From Candidatus Pelagibacter sp. (GTDB taxonomy: Bacteria; Pseudomonadota; Alphaproteobacteria; Pelagibacterales; Pelagibacteraceae): DNA of 13,712 nucleotides. The position numbers and the translations under genes were made by a program. Shown here piece by piece: positions 1-8,573 of the stretch (its first letter is position 1; every line of letters starts with the position of its first letter). The DNA lies in NCBI GenBank assembly GCA_017880265.1, contig JAFJTK010000136.1, positions 1 to 13,712 on the forward strand, read 5' to 3'. The notes below the pieces were generated by a model that saw nothing but the letters and a program-made list of their open reading frames with translations, was not told where the DNA came from and ran no database searches.

Positions 1-1
1 A

Positions 2-199
2 TTAATGATTTATGGAAAAAAAGACGAGTTAGTTCCTTTGGAATATATCACCGAACTAGATAAAAGATTAAGTGCTCAAAAAGGTATTAAGGTCGAATTT
101 CAATCTGTACCTGATGCTAATCATTTTTTTTCAAAAACAGAAGAGTCTTTAATTCAAAGTCTTGATAAATACATAAAAAAAGAAACTGCTCTTTATTAA
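2..199 (+). CDS. Alpha/beta hydrolase, C-terminal fragment (cut by window edge)
   Basis: This is the last ~65 codons of a gene whose reading frame is open to the left edge, so the first ATG at position 5 is probably internal and not the true start. The visible part holds the end of an alpha/beta-hydrolase fold. A G-K-K-D-E-L-V-P segment carries the usual acidic member of the catalytic triad after a hydrophobic strand (M-I-Y-G). A later A-N-H-F-F segment carries the usual catalytic His, followed by a C-terminal amphipathic helix. The pattern resembles small COG2945-type hydrolases of Alphaproteobacteria, but the substrate is unknown and the nucleophile lies outside the window. Its TAA stop overlaps the stop of the convergent anmK gene by four bases (TTAA). 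Confidence 0.75.
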   Translation, partial: LMIYGKKDELVPLEYITELDKRLSAQKGIKVEFQSVPDANHFFSKTEESLIQSLDKYIKKETALY

Positions 200-1344
200 A
201 AGCTTTGAGCTAACTTACCACCAACTGTAGGTTTGATACAACCAGTAGTCTTTGGATATGATATTGGCAAATTTAAGAATGATCTTATAGCAAGATATCC
301 AAATGCTTGTGACTCAATATAGTCTCCATTTAAACTATAATCATCAATAGAATTTAAACTTATATTTTGTTTGTGTGATAAATAACTTTTAATACTATTG
401 ATAAGATAATCATTTTTTCTTCCTCCTCCACAAACCAAAAATTTTATTGGATCATTATTATTCCCATTAGCATGCTCAATTCCTTTAGCTATAAGATATG
501 CGGTAAAATTAGTGACTGTTGCACAGCCATCTTCTAATGAGAGTCCTCTTGCAAATGAAATATCAAAATCTTTTATATCTAAAGATTTGTCAAAACTTTT
601 TAATTCAAAATTATCAATTATTTGATTTAAAATTAATTGATCAATTTTACCAGATTTAGCTATTAAACCATTTTTATCAAAATTATTTTTTGAATTTTTT
701 CTAATCCATTCGTCAATCATACAATTGCCTGGACCTGAATCAAAAGCTTCCAAATTCTCCTCTAATTTTTCATCCTTTTTTATTATTTTGGTAATATTTG
801 AAATTCCACCGATATTAAGAAAACAAACAGGAAAGTTTATTGAGTATTTTTCATTTATATTTCTTGATAACAAATTGTGAAATATAGGTGATAAAGGTGC
901 ACCTTCACCATTATTGGCTAAATCTTCTTGTCTAAAATCATAAATAACCCTCTTTTTAACCAATTGAGACATTAATTTTCCATCTCCTAGTTGTTTTGAA
1001 ATTTTTTGATCAGGACTATGAAAAATTGTTTGCCCATGAAAACCTATAAAATCAATCTCATCTTTATATTTTGATGATATTTCATTTATAATTTTGCTAT
1101 GAAATAGAGTAATTTCTCTTTCTAGTTCCTTTATTCTGTTGGCATGCAACTTTAAATCATCGATAGTTAAAATTAAATTTCTTAATTCAATCAATTCTTT
1201 ATGCAAAGTTTCATTATATTCAAAATATTCATCTAAAACATTGATTAATTGATTATATCCATCAGATTTAATTAATGATGCATCAACACCATCCATTGAA
1301 GTTCCACTCATTAATCCAATAGCTGTATATAATTTTTTTTTCAT
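196..1344 (-). CDS. anmK: Anhydro-N-acetylmuramic acid kinase
   Basis: AnmK is a cytoplasmic peptidoglycan-recycling enzyme. It hydrates and phosphorylates 1,6-anhydro-MurNAc to MurNAc-6-phosphate with ATP. The 382 residues are close to the family length (E. coli about 369). Family motifs are in order: the N-terminal phosphate-binding G-L-M-S-G-T-S-M-D-G-V-D (residues 10-21), H-G-Q-T (103-106), N-I-G-G-I-S-N (177-183), F-D-S-G-P-G-N (201-207, with Asp202 the probable catalytic base by analogy to E. coli), and C-G-G-G (305-308). The ATG start fits the family, which normally begins just before this glycine motif. It is divergent from tyrS with a 47-base gap and overlaps the upstream hydrolase tail to tail. 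No other recycling gene (nagZ, murQ) lies in the window. Identification is firm. Confidence 0.95.
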   Translation of the reverse strand: MKKKLYTAIGLMSGTSMDGVDASLIKSDGYNQLINVLDEYFEYNETLHKELIELRNLILTIDDLKLHANRIKELEREITLFHSKIINEISSKYKDEIDFIGFHGQTIFHSPDQKISKQLGDGKLMSQLVKKRVIYDFRQEDLANNGEGAPLSPIFHNLLSRNINEKYSINFPVCFLNIGGISNITKIIKKDEKLEENLEAFDSGPGNCMIDEWIRKNSKNNFDKNGLIAKSGKIDQLILNQIIDNFELKSFDKSLDIKDFDISFARGLSLEDGCATVTNFTAYLIAKGIEHANGNNNDPIKFLVCGGGRKNDYLINSIKSYLSHKQNISLNSIDDYSLNGDYIESQAFGYLAIRSFLNLPISYPKTTGCIKPTVGGKLAQSF

Positions 1345-1391
1345 TGATATTCTTTTTAATAAAAATTTGTATATTGTGTAACTATAAGCTT
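1345..1391. promoter_or_regulatory. Divergent promoter region between anmK and tyrS
   Basis: This 47-base AT-rich spacer separates the two start codons and must hold or overlap both promoters. On the plus strand a TATATT hexamer (1370-1375) sits 20 bases after TTGATA (1344-1349), an over-long spacing. On the minus strand TTCATA (1396-1391) is 17 bases from TATACA (1373-1368). Both are weak matches in DNA where such hexamers arise by chance. There is no Shine-Dalgarno sequence before tyrS. Confidence 0.35.
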
Positions 1392-2621
1392 ATGAATAAA
1401 TTTTTAAAAGAATTTAAAGATAGAGGTTTCTTCTATCAATGCACAAATGAAGAAGAATTATCCAGTTTAATGGATAAGGAAAAAATTAAAGCATATATTG
1501 GATTCGATTGTACTGCTGAAAGTTTGCATGTTGGCAGCTTATTGCAAATCATGTGTCTTAGGTTATTACAAAAAAATGGTCATAAACCAATTGTGCTACT
1601 AGGTGGAGGCACAACAAGAATTGGTGACCCCTCTGGAAAAGATAAAACCAGAAAGATATTGAGTGAAGAAGAAATTGAAAAAAATATTAAGAATATAAAA
1701 AATATATTAAAAAAATTTTTAGATAATGATAACCCAGAAACAAAACCTATATTTGTAAATAATTACACATGGCTTAAAGATTTAAATTACATCTCATTTC
1801 TTCGTGATATTGGTAAACATTTTACAATTAATAGAATGTTAACTTTTGATAGTGTAAAATTGAGACTAGATAGAGAGCAATCACTAAGTTATATGGAATT
1901 TAATTATATGATTTTGCAAGCTTATGATTTCTTAGAACTAAGTAAAAAAGAAAATTGTACTTTACAAATTGGTGGATCTGATCAATGGGGAAATATTGTT
2001 AATGGTGTCGAACTTATTAAACGATATTCAAATAAACAAAGTTATGGTCTTACTACACCATTAATTACTTTGGCCACAGGAGCTAAAATGGGAAAATCTG
2101 AAAATGGTGCAATCTGGTTGGATGAAAAATTTTTATCAGCTTATGATTATTGGCAATTTTGGAGAAATACTGATGATAGAGATGTTATAAAATTTTTAAA
2201 AAATTTTACTGATTTAGAAATTGATGATATCAAAAAAATTGAAAATGATAATATTAATGATTTAAAGATACTTTTAGCTAATGAAACGACATCTATGCTT
2301 CATGGTAAAGATGCAGCAAAGAATTCAGAGCAAGCTGCAAAAGAAGCATTTTCAGGTAATTCACTAGGTGCAAACTTACCTTCTATCAAGATAAATTCAA
2401 AAAATATTAATAATAAATTAGATATAATTGATCTAGTTATTCTCTCTAAATTAGAAAAATCTAAAAGTGAAATAAGAAGATTGATTAAAGGTAATGCTGT
2501 AAAAATTAATGATGAAATTATATCTGATGAAAAATTAATAGTTACAAATGAATTTTTTAATGAAAACTATCTTAAACTTTCTATTGGAAAAAAAAGACAT
2601 TTAAAAATTGAATTAGATTAG
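1392..2621 (+). CDS. tyrS: Tyrosine-tRNA ligase
   Basis: TyrS attaches tyrosine to tRNA-Tyr in the cytoplasm using ATP. The protein is 409 residues from the ATG at 1392. The frame is open further upstream to a TTG at 1344, but that would add 16 hydrophobic residues overlapping the anmK start, whereas M-N-K-F-L-K-E-F is a normal TyrS beginning. Class I signatures are present: a HIGH variant H-V-G-S (residues 46-49), the tyrosine-pocket and Rossmann segments G-G-G-T-T-R-I-G-D-P-S-G (71-82) and G-G-S-D-Q-W-G-N (194-201), and the KMSKS loop as K-M-G-K-S (232-236). A C-terminal S4-like RNA-binding domain spans about 345-405. The gene ends in TAG, sharing four bases with the convergent YhdP-like gene. 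Confidence 0.96.
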   Translation: MNKFLKEFKDRGFFYQCTNEEELSSLMDKEKIKAYIGFDCTAESLHVGSLLQIMCLRLLQKNGHKPIVLLGGGTTRIGDPSGKDKTRKILSEEEIEKNIKNIKNILKKFLDNDNPETKPIFVNNYTWLKDLNYISFLRDIGKHFTINRMLTFDSVKLRLDREQSLSYMEFNYMILQAYDFLELSKKENCTLQIGGSDQWGNIVNGVELIKRYSNKQSYGLTTPLITLATGAKMGKSENGAIWLDEKFLSAYDYWQFWRNTDDRDVIKFLKNFTDLEIDDIKKIENDNINDLKILLANETTSMLHGKDAAKNSEQAAKEAFSGNSLGANLPSIKINSKNINNKLDIIDLVILSKLEKSKSEIRRLIKGNAVKINDEIISDEKLIVTNEFFNENYLKLSIGKKRHLKIELD

Positions 2622-5041
2622 TTTTTTTTAATCTTTTCTAATGTTCTAGTTATAAATCTTGGGGTTAATGTTTTTATTGGATTTACAGTTGTTTCCAGTT
2701 TTTTTGGAGGTCCCTTCACCTTAAAACTTACTCCAAAAACTCCTTCTCCAGCTTTTTTTCCAACAAGCAAATCTCCAATTAAAGGAATTGAAGCAATTGA
2801 TCTATTAATTGTGGTTGCAGGAACTAATGTGCCTCTTAAGCTAATTAAATTATCTTCTTCGACATAACCTTCAATTAAAATAGATATAGCTGGTCCAATT
2901 GCATATAATTCATCAATCGTCATAAGTTTGCCCTTATTGGTAAAATTCATTTCAAAATCTGTAAATCTAATACCCTCTCCTGTTAGCAAATCTGCTATTC
3001 CCTGAAGAGAAGCAAGAGATAGAATCTTTGCTAATGCAGGAATTTCTTTGACTTTAAAATTGTCAATGATCAATTTTGATTTCGAAATACCATTATTTTT
3101 TGAAGAATAAAAATCTAAATAACCTTCATCACTATCTTCAAAACCTTTTATAAATTTATATCTTTTGACAAGTGGTTTAGCTTTTGATGAAAACAATGTG
3201 GTAATTTTTTCATCATCTTTAGTGTTTATTGAAAAAGTTATATTTTTATTATTATCAAATAGTGCAGATATATCAGCCTGATCTACTTTATTATCTTTAA
3301 TTTGGAGTTTACCTTTTAAATTTTTAATAACATTATTATTATCAAGATAAACATCAGAAACATTTAAGGATATGATTATATTTTCTTTAAAAATATTAAG
3401 TTGTTGGTCATCTTTACTTTCTAATAATCTTGTAATGATGGGATCAGCATTTAAAAACGATCCTTTAAGTTCGTAATTATTGTTTTTAGTTCTATTAATA
3501 GTAAATTTATTTTTCAAGTCATCATTATCAAAATAATCCAAGACGATTTTATCAACTTTTACTAATTTATTATTTCTATCTATTTTTAAATCATTAACTA
3601 TCAGGCTATTATTTTTTGATAAAAGACTAATTTTTTTAAAATCAAGCCCAAATTTTTTATTATGGTTTCCACTAATTTTTAACTGGGAATTTAAATTTTT
3701 ATTTTTTTTATAATTAATAAAATCTATTCTAATTGGAGTATCATTAATTTCTAAATCAGTATTAAAGCTATATTTTTGATCTTTTGTTGAAAAAAAATAT
3801 TTAATTTGGTTAAATTCTTTTTCAAATATTATTTTTCCAAGGCCTTCTAATGTTAAAATATTATTTTGATAATTTATTTGAATTTTATGATCTTTAAGAT
3901 TTAAAGTATCTTTTGTTTTAGGTAAGTATTCTTTAATTAAATTTTGATTTTTAATATCTAGTTCACTTAATTCAATATTTGATACTAAATTTAAATTAGA
4001 GCCATTATTATTTACTTTATAATTAATAAGTTCAAATTTGTTTTGTAGTTTAACTTGGCCTTTTCCCTCAATTGATAATTTTTTATTGGCATAAGATGCT
4101 TTTATCTCATGATCTTTTAGATCAATAAATTCATTAATCTCGATAATATTTTTATCTATTAAATTGTTTCTTTTTAACTGAGAATTATTAATTAAAATAC
4201 TTGAATTTATTGATAAATTCTTAATTTTAAACTTGTCATTAATATTAAATGTAAAATCATTGTTAGACTCAAATTCTGTATTTATTAAATCAATTTGTGG
4301 ATATTTTAATTTGATTACTTGAAGTATTTGATCATTTAATACAGATTTTTTATTTCTTAATGACCCTTCAAGTAAATAATCTTTTTTATCCTTTTTTATG
4401 TCTAATCTATTAGATAAAAAATTAATGTTATTTGTATCAAAACTAATGTCTTTAAAATTAAAATTATTTTCTTCAATATTAAAAATAAAATTTATTTTTT
4501 CTATTTTGTTTTTTTTTAAAACACTAATCTCACCTTCTTTTAATAACCCATTAACCTTGTAATCATTTTTAATTGTACCAAACTCATCAATATTAAATTT
4601 TAAATCTGCTATTAAATATCCTTTTTTAATAAATCGTTCTAAAAAAAATAATTCAGGTCTATTATTTATAGACCTTATAAATGATACAAAGTTTTTAAGT
4701 AAAATTGGTTTAGTTGATATTTCTATTTGTGAAGTAACTAATTGATTTTTGATTAATGAATTTAGTGATATTTGAGTTTGGATATACTCAAGCTCAATTG
4801 GCTTATTGTTAAAAGTTATTTTAGCATTAATTGTTTTTGCATTAATTTTGAAATTTAAAGGATCTAGAGTGAGTTTTATTTTTTTTAAGTTGGCATCAAA
4901 TTTATCATTTTTTTGTTTAACTAGATTTTGGATTTGATTGTTAAATTTCTCAGTCTCAATACCTACGGTACTCAAATAAATTATCAATAAAACAAAAATT
5001 CCTAATACTATCGATGTATATCTTATAATTTTTTTTTTCAT
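2618..5041 (-). CDS. YhdP/AsmA-like (DUF3971-type) envelope protein
   Basis: This is a predicted inner-membrane-anchored, largely periplasmic protein of 807 residues. It has one N-terminal membrane segment (about residues 6-25, after M-K-K-K-I-I-R-Y). A long Asn/Lys/Ile-rich region follows, with repeated alternating hydrophobic strands (about 30-620), as in the beta-rich AsmA-like superfamily. The C-terminal ~170 residues are best conserved: A-I-G-P-A-I-S-I-L-I-E-G, then an I-P-L-I-G-D-L-L segment, then V-N-P-I-K-T-L-T-P-R-F near the end, a layout typical of alphaproteobacterial AsmA-like C-terminal domains. In E. coli, YhdP, TamB and YdbH carry phospholipids to the outer membrane; a similar role here is inference. 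It is shorter than E. coli YhdP (about 1,266). Its ATG overlaps the prfB stop (ATGA), so it is probably translated by coupling as the last gene of mrcA-prfB. Confidence 0.8.
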   Translation of the reverse strand: MKKKIIRYTSIVLGIFVLLIIYLSTVGIETEKFNNQIQNLVKQKNDKFDANLKKIKLTLDPLNFKINAKTINAKITFNNKPIELEYIQTQISLNSLIKNQLVTSQIEISTKPILLKNFVSFIRSINNRPELFFLERFIKKGYLIADLKFNIDEFGTIKNDYKVNGLLKEGEISVLKKNKIEKINFIFNIEENNFNFKDISFDTNNINFLSNRLDIKKDKKDYLLEGSLRNKKSVLNDQILQVIKLKYPQIDLINTEFESNNDFTFNINDKFKIKNLSINSSILINNSQLKRNNLIDKNIIEINEFIDLKDHEIKASYANKKLSIEGKGQVKLQNKFELINYKVNNNGSNLNLVSNIELSELDIKNQNLIKEYLPKTKDTLNLKDHKIQINYQNNILTLEGLGKIIFEKEFNQIKYFFSTKDQKYSFNTDLEINDTPIRIDFINYKKNKNLNSQLKISGNHNKKFGLDFKKISLLSKNNSLIVNDLKIDRNNKLVKVDKIVLDYFDNDDLKNKFTINRTKNNNYELKGSFLNADPIITRLLESKDDQQLNIFKENIIISLNVSDVYLDNNNVIKNLKGKLQIKDNKVDQADISALFDNNKNITFSINTKDDEKITTLFSSKAKPLVKRYKFIKGFEDSDEGYLDFYSSKNNGISKSKLIIDNFKVKEIPALAKILSLASLQGIADLLTGEGIRFTDFEMNFTNKGKLMTIDELYAIGPAISILIEGYVEEDNLISLRGTLVPATTINRSIASIPLIGDLLVGKKAGEGVFGVSFKVKGPPKKLETTVNPIKTLTPRFITRTLEKIKKN

Positions 5042-6133
5042 TTAATTTGGTATAAAGATTGTTCTAAAAATTCATCTAAATCTCCATCTAATATTTTATC
5101 TGGGCTTGTACTTTCAAAATTGGTTCTATTATCTTTTACAAGTCTATATGGTTGCAAAACATATGATCTTATTTGATGACCCCATCCAATTTCAGATTTA
5201 GAGCTTTCTGTATTTTGATTTTCCTGTTCTTTTTTTTTAATTTCATAATCATATAGTCTCGCTTTTAACATGTTCATACATGTTTCTTTATTTTTATGTT
5301 GAGATCTCTCATTTTGACATTGAACAACAATTTTAGATGGTAAGTGAGTTATCCTTACAGCACTATCAGTTGTGTTTACATGCTGGCCGCCAGCTCCACT
5401 AGATCGATAAGTGTCAATTCTCAAATCCTTTTCAATGATTTCAATATTAATATTCTCATCTACCACTGGATATACCCATATACTTGCAAAACTTGTGTGT
5501 CTTCTTGCTCCAGAGTCAAATGGAGAAATTCTGACAAGTCTATGTATTCCAGACTCTTTTTTAAGCCAACCAAAAACATAATCACCTTCAACTTTAATTG
5601 TTGACGATTTTATTCCAGCTTCATCTCCTTTATGTTCGCTAATTAAATTTGATTTAAAATTTTTTTGATCTGCCCATTTCATATACATTCTTCTGAGCAT
5701 TTCTGCCCAATCTTGACTTTCTGTACCCCCTGCGCCTGCATGTATTTCTATATAACAATCAAGAGAATCTGCTTCGTTTGATAAAAAACATTTAACTTCA
5801 TTTTTTTTTACTAAAGTTCTAAGTTCTTTAATATTTTGAAATACTTCTTTTTGTACAGAGTCGTTTTTTTCCTCTAATGCTAACTCACTTAAATCATCTA
5901 AATCTGAAAGTCTTTCTATTGAAACCTTGTAGGTATTTAATAGATCTTCAAACAGCTTTTTTTCTTTAATTACTTTTTTTGAATTGTCTTTATCTTGCCA
6001 AAAATTGGCTTCTAACATTTTAGTATTTAATGCCTCAAGTTTTGAATGAATATTATTTTTTTCAAAGATACTCCTTAACTCTAAAGTTTATCTTCTCTAT
6101 TTCTTTTTTATAATCTTGATATTTATCATCCAT
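5038..6133 (-). CDS. prfB: Peptide chain release factor 2, made by +1 programmed frameshift
   Basis: RF2 recognises UAA and UGA and triggers peptide release. The uninterrupted frame (5038-6018) gives 326 residues starting M-L-E-A-N-F-W and lacks the usual N-terminus. Upstream, an ATG at 6133-6131 opens a 23-codon frame (M-D-D-K-Y-Q-D-Y...K-E-Y-L) that ends at an in-frame TGA (6064-6062). Skipping the T at 6064 after CTT joins it to E-K-N-N-I-H-S-K-L... and then to the main frame. This gives 364 residues, against 365 in E. coli. Full-length landmarks are the S-P-F codon-recognition motif (about 203-205) and G-G-Q (about 248-250), the peptidyl-hydrolysis loop, in S-S-G-A-G-G-Q-H-V-N. Its ATG shares one base with the mrcA stop (TAATG), and its own TGA stop overlaps the next ATG. 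Frameshifting autoregulates RF2: low RF2 lets the ribosome pause at TGA and shift. Confidence 0.95.
6062..6076 (-). promoter_or_regulatory. prfB programmed +1 frameshift site
   Basis: Read on the minus strand the site is AAG-GAG-TAT-CTT-TGA. An internal Shine-Dalgarno (AAGGAG, 6076-6071) is followed by TAT, the slippery CTT (6067-6065) and the in-frame TGA (6064-6062). The order and spacing match the E. coli element (AGG-GGG-TAT-CTT-TGA). The base after TGA is A, where E. coli has C. Confidence 0.95.
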
Positions 6134-8469
6134 TAATAAAACTTTAATATATTATTGGCGTCTAATCTATCATTATTTGAATATAAAACTTTTCCATCAA
6201 TCACATTTTGTTTTTTATAGACTTCAATAATAGTGTTTTTAGAATTAAATTTTGCTTTTTGGCCAGTATTTGGATCAACTACCATCATTACAGTTCCCTT
6301 TGCAGCTTTGAAAGGTCTTGCTTCTGATTTATTAACTGTTTTTTCTACAAACTCCTTAAAAATAGGCAAAGCTGTTTTTGAGCCAGTTTCAAATCTACCT
6401 AATGGAGAAGGATTATCCAAACCAACGTACACTCCAATTAGAAGATTGGAAGTATAGCCAATAAACCAGGTGTCTGTATTTTTGTTAGTCGTACCTGTTT
6501 TTCCTGCAATATTTAGATTAAGATCTTTTAGTTTTTTAGCAGTACCTCTTTGAACAACTCCTTCAAGTATAGAGGTCATTTGAAATGATGTTTCTGGAGA
6601 AAATATTTTTTTATAATCATCTTTTATGATTGGATAATCCTTACTCAAGTATGAAATTTCATCACAATTAATACATTTTCTTTTATCATTATTAAAAACA
6701 GTTTTTCCTTCACTATCTTGAATTCTATCGATCAAAATTGGATCAACTAATTTACCTCCATTTACAAACACAGAATAAGCTGACGTTAATTTTAACAATG
6801 TTGTTTCAGCTGATCCGAGTGAAATTGATAAAAGCTCATCTGGGTTATCGTATATACCTAGGTTTTCTGAAAAATTTATAATTTTTTTTAAGCCTAAGTC
6901 CTGAGCAATTCTGACTGTCATTAAATTTCTTGATTTTTCTAGTCCAACTCTCAAAGTCGAAGGCCCATAAAATTTTTTTCCATAATTCTCTGGTTTCCAC
7001 ATTTTAAGATCTTCTCCTTGATCCAAAACAATCGGAGCATCTAAAATTAGAGAGGTTGGGGTATAATTATTTTCAAGAGCTAAGGCATAAACAAATGGTT
7101 TAAAAGCAGAACCTGGTTGTCTTAACGCTTGTGTTGCTCTATTAAACTCACTTTTTTTGAAACTAAAACCACCACTTAAAGCTAATACACGACCTGTATA
7201 AGGATCCATAACAACAATTCCCCCATTAACTTTTGGCAATTGTTTTAAACTGTAATTTTTATCACTAATTTTTTTTACATAAATTATGTCGCCAACCTTC
7301 AATAATTGATTAAATTCTTTTTTTGTCCAAGAAATATCTTTAAACTCTATCTTGCCATCTAATTTATCTTCAGTTTCAATAATTGCTGAAAATTTATTTA
7401 TTTTTCTGATAATTGCTAACTTCCAACTAATTGAGTCTTCCAAATAAAATTTATTTAAATCTTTATTCCAATTTTCTGAGTATTTTTTGTTAGCAAGTGG
7501 TCCTCTCCAGCCTTTTCTCTTATCATAAGATAATAATCCATTTCTAAGTGCTTCAGTTGCAATCTTTTGAAATTCTAAATTAATTGGTGTGTTGATATTA
7601 AAACCTTGATTATAAACTTTATCATAAGTTAAAGTTTCAATTACATTTTTTCTAACATCTTCAATGTAATATTGAGAATCTTCTAAAAAAACTTTTTTTG
7701 TCTTATTAAGTAAAATTTTTTTTTCTTTAAGATAATTGTATTCTTCTAGACCTATATAGTTGTTTTCAAATAAATTTTTTAAAACTAAATCTCTTCTAAA
7801 TTTAGCTAACTCAATATTTCGATAAGGATTGTACCTACTTGGTGCTTTTGGTAAAGCTGCTAATAAAGCTGCCTCTCCATAATCTAATTCTTGAATGGAT
7901 TTATCAAAATATTCTAAGCTTGCTGCTGCTACGCCATATGCTCCACTACCAAGATAAATTTGATTTAAATATAATTCTAAAATTCTTTGTTTAGATAATG
8001 CTCTCTCTATTCTAAATGCTAAAATAGCTTCTTTAATTTTTCTATTTATACTTACCTCATTAGTTAATAAAAAATTCTTAGCTACTTGTTGAGTAATTGT
8101 CGAAGCTCCTTCAAGTCTTTTAGATGAAATTATGTTTGAAATGTTGTTTATCATAGCCCTTAAAACTCCTTTTGCATCAACACCTGGATGAGAAAAAAAG
8201 TTCTTATCTTCTGCTGATAAAAATGAATTAATTACATTTTTTGGAATTGAATTAATTGGAATAAATATTCTCTTTTCTTTTGAAAAATCTGCAACAAGCT
8301 CTCCATCACCTGAATACACTTTACTTGATACTGGTGGTTTATAGTTTTTAAGAAATTTATAATCAGGAATGTTATTTGAATAAGACCATAAAATTCCTAA
8401 TATCAAAATACCCAGTAATAAAAGAAAAGATAACGATATAAATAGAGTATTTTTGAGAATTTTATTCAT
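6133..8469 (-). CDS. mrcA: Penicillin-binding protein 1A, bifunctional transglycosylase/transpeptidase
   Basis: This class A PBP polymerises lipid II into glycan strands and cross-links them in the periplasm. It has 778 residues with one N-terminal membrane anchor (about 8-29). The GT51 domain shows E-D-K-N-F-F (Glu87 catalytic), G-A-S-T-I-T-Q-Q (121-128), R-K-I-K-E-A-I-L-A-F-R-I-E (143-155) and an E-L-Y-L-N-Q-I-Y-L-G segment near 165-174. The transpeptidase domain has S-A-F-K (Ser454 nucleophile, Lys457), S-R-N (513-515) and K-T-G-T (657-660). A beta-rich insert lies between the domains (about 300-415), and a C-x-x-C pair (599, 602) sits before the last motif. It heads a coupled operon with prfB and the YhdP-like gene. 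mrcA followed by prfB is a common alphaproteobacterial order. Both active sites look intact. Confidence 0.95.
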   Translation of the reverse strand: MNKILKNTLFISLSFLLLLGILILGILWSYSNNIPDYKFLKNYKPPVSSKVYSGDGELVADFSKEKRIFIPINSIPKNVINSFLSAEDKNFFSHPGVDAKGVLRAMINNISNIISSKRLEGASTITQQVAKNFLLTNEVSINRKIKEAILAFRIERALSKQRILELYLNQIYLGSGAYGVAAASLEYFDKSIQELDYGEAALLAALPKAPSRYNPYRNIELAKFRRDLVLKNLFENNYIGLEEYNYLKEKKILLNKTKKVFLEDSQYYIEDVRKNVIETLTYDKVYNQGFNINTPINLEFQKIATEALRNGLLSYDKRKGWRGPLANKKYSENWNKDLNKFYLEDSISWKLAIIRKINKFSAIIETEDKLDGKIEFKDISWTKKEFNQLLKVGDIIYVKKISDKNYSLKQLPKVNGGIVVMDPYTGRVLALSGGFSFKKSEFNRATQALRQPGSAFKPFVYALALENNYTPTSLILDAPIVLDQGEDLKMWKPENYGKKFYGPSTLRVGLEKSRNLMTVRIAQDLGLKKIINFSENLGIYDNPDELLSISLGSAETTLLKLTSAYSVFVNGGKLVDPILIDRIQDSEGKTVFNNDKRKCINCDEISYLSKDYPIIKDDYKKIFSPETSFQMTSILEGVVQRGTAKKLKDLNLNIAGKTGTTNKNTDTWFIGYTSNLLIGVYVGLDNPSPLGRFETGSKTALPIFKEFVEKTVNKSEARPFKAAKGTVMMVVDPNTGQKAKFNSKNTIIEVYKKQNVIDGKVLYSNNDRLDANNILKFY

Positions 8470-8573
8470 TTTATTTCCATTATATCTTGGAATTTGTTAA
8501 AGATAAGGCACTAGAATTAAACAAAATTTTATTAACACTTAAAATACTAAATGAATCAATCAATCAAATTATT
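8470..8573. promoter_or_regulatory. Divergent intergenic region between mrcA and rne
   Basis: At 104 bases this is the longest gap in the window. It holds a perfect minus-strand -10 (TATAAT, 8484-8479) nine bases before the mrcA ATG. On the plus strand TTGGAA (8487-8492) and TAGAAT (8512-8517) lie 19 bases apart and could drive rne with a leader of about 50 bases. An AATC triplicate (8554-8565) sits just before the rne start. There is no strong hairpin and no Shine-Dalgarno sequence. A TTG at 8487 opens the rne frame, but the resulting extension resembles no RNase E N-terminus. Confidence 0.45.
8479..8484 (-). promoter_or_regulatory. Candidate -10 box for the mrcA-prfB-yhdP operon
   Basis: A consensus TATAAT on the minus strand is separated from the mrcA ATG by only nine bases (GGAAATAAA). 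Transcription starting about seven bases downstream would give an almost leaderless mRNA. The best -35 at suitable spacing (TTATCT, 8506-8501, spacer 16) is poor. A chance match is possible in such AT-rich DNA. Confidence 0.35.

Noticed and set aside
1344..1391. TTG-initiated 16-residue N-terminal extension of tyrS
   Set aside because: It overlaps the anmK start codon, is hydrophobic and unlike TyrS N-termini, and an ATG at 1392 gives the expected beginning.
2616..2640. Possible terminator: GATTA ... TAATC stem with T-rich flank at the tyrS/YhdP-like junction
   Set aside because: The stem is only five mostly A-T pairs with an eight-base loop and lies within overlapping coding ends; it is expected by chance in this composition.
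5344..5604. Plus-strand open frame inside prfB
   Set aside because: It is antisense to the conserved GGQ/SPF region of prfB, Ser/Cys-rich with no recognisable domain.
6233..6457. Plus-strand open frame inside mrcA
   Set aside because: It is antisense to the PBP1A C-terminus with no independent evidence of coding.
8554..8565. Three tandem AATC units before rne
   Set aside because: It is too short to be called a functional repeat; low-complexity AT-rich leader sequence is expected here.
8487..8573. TTG-initiated 29-residue N-terminal extension of rne
   Set aside because: RNase E proteins begin at the M-x-K-x-x-x-I-D-A-S-H-P segment; the extension looks like translated intergenic DNA.
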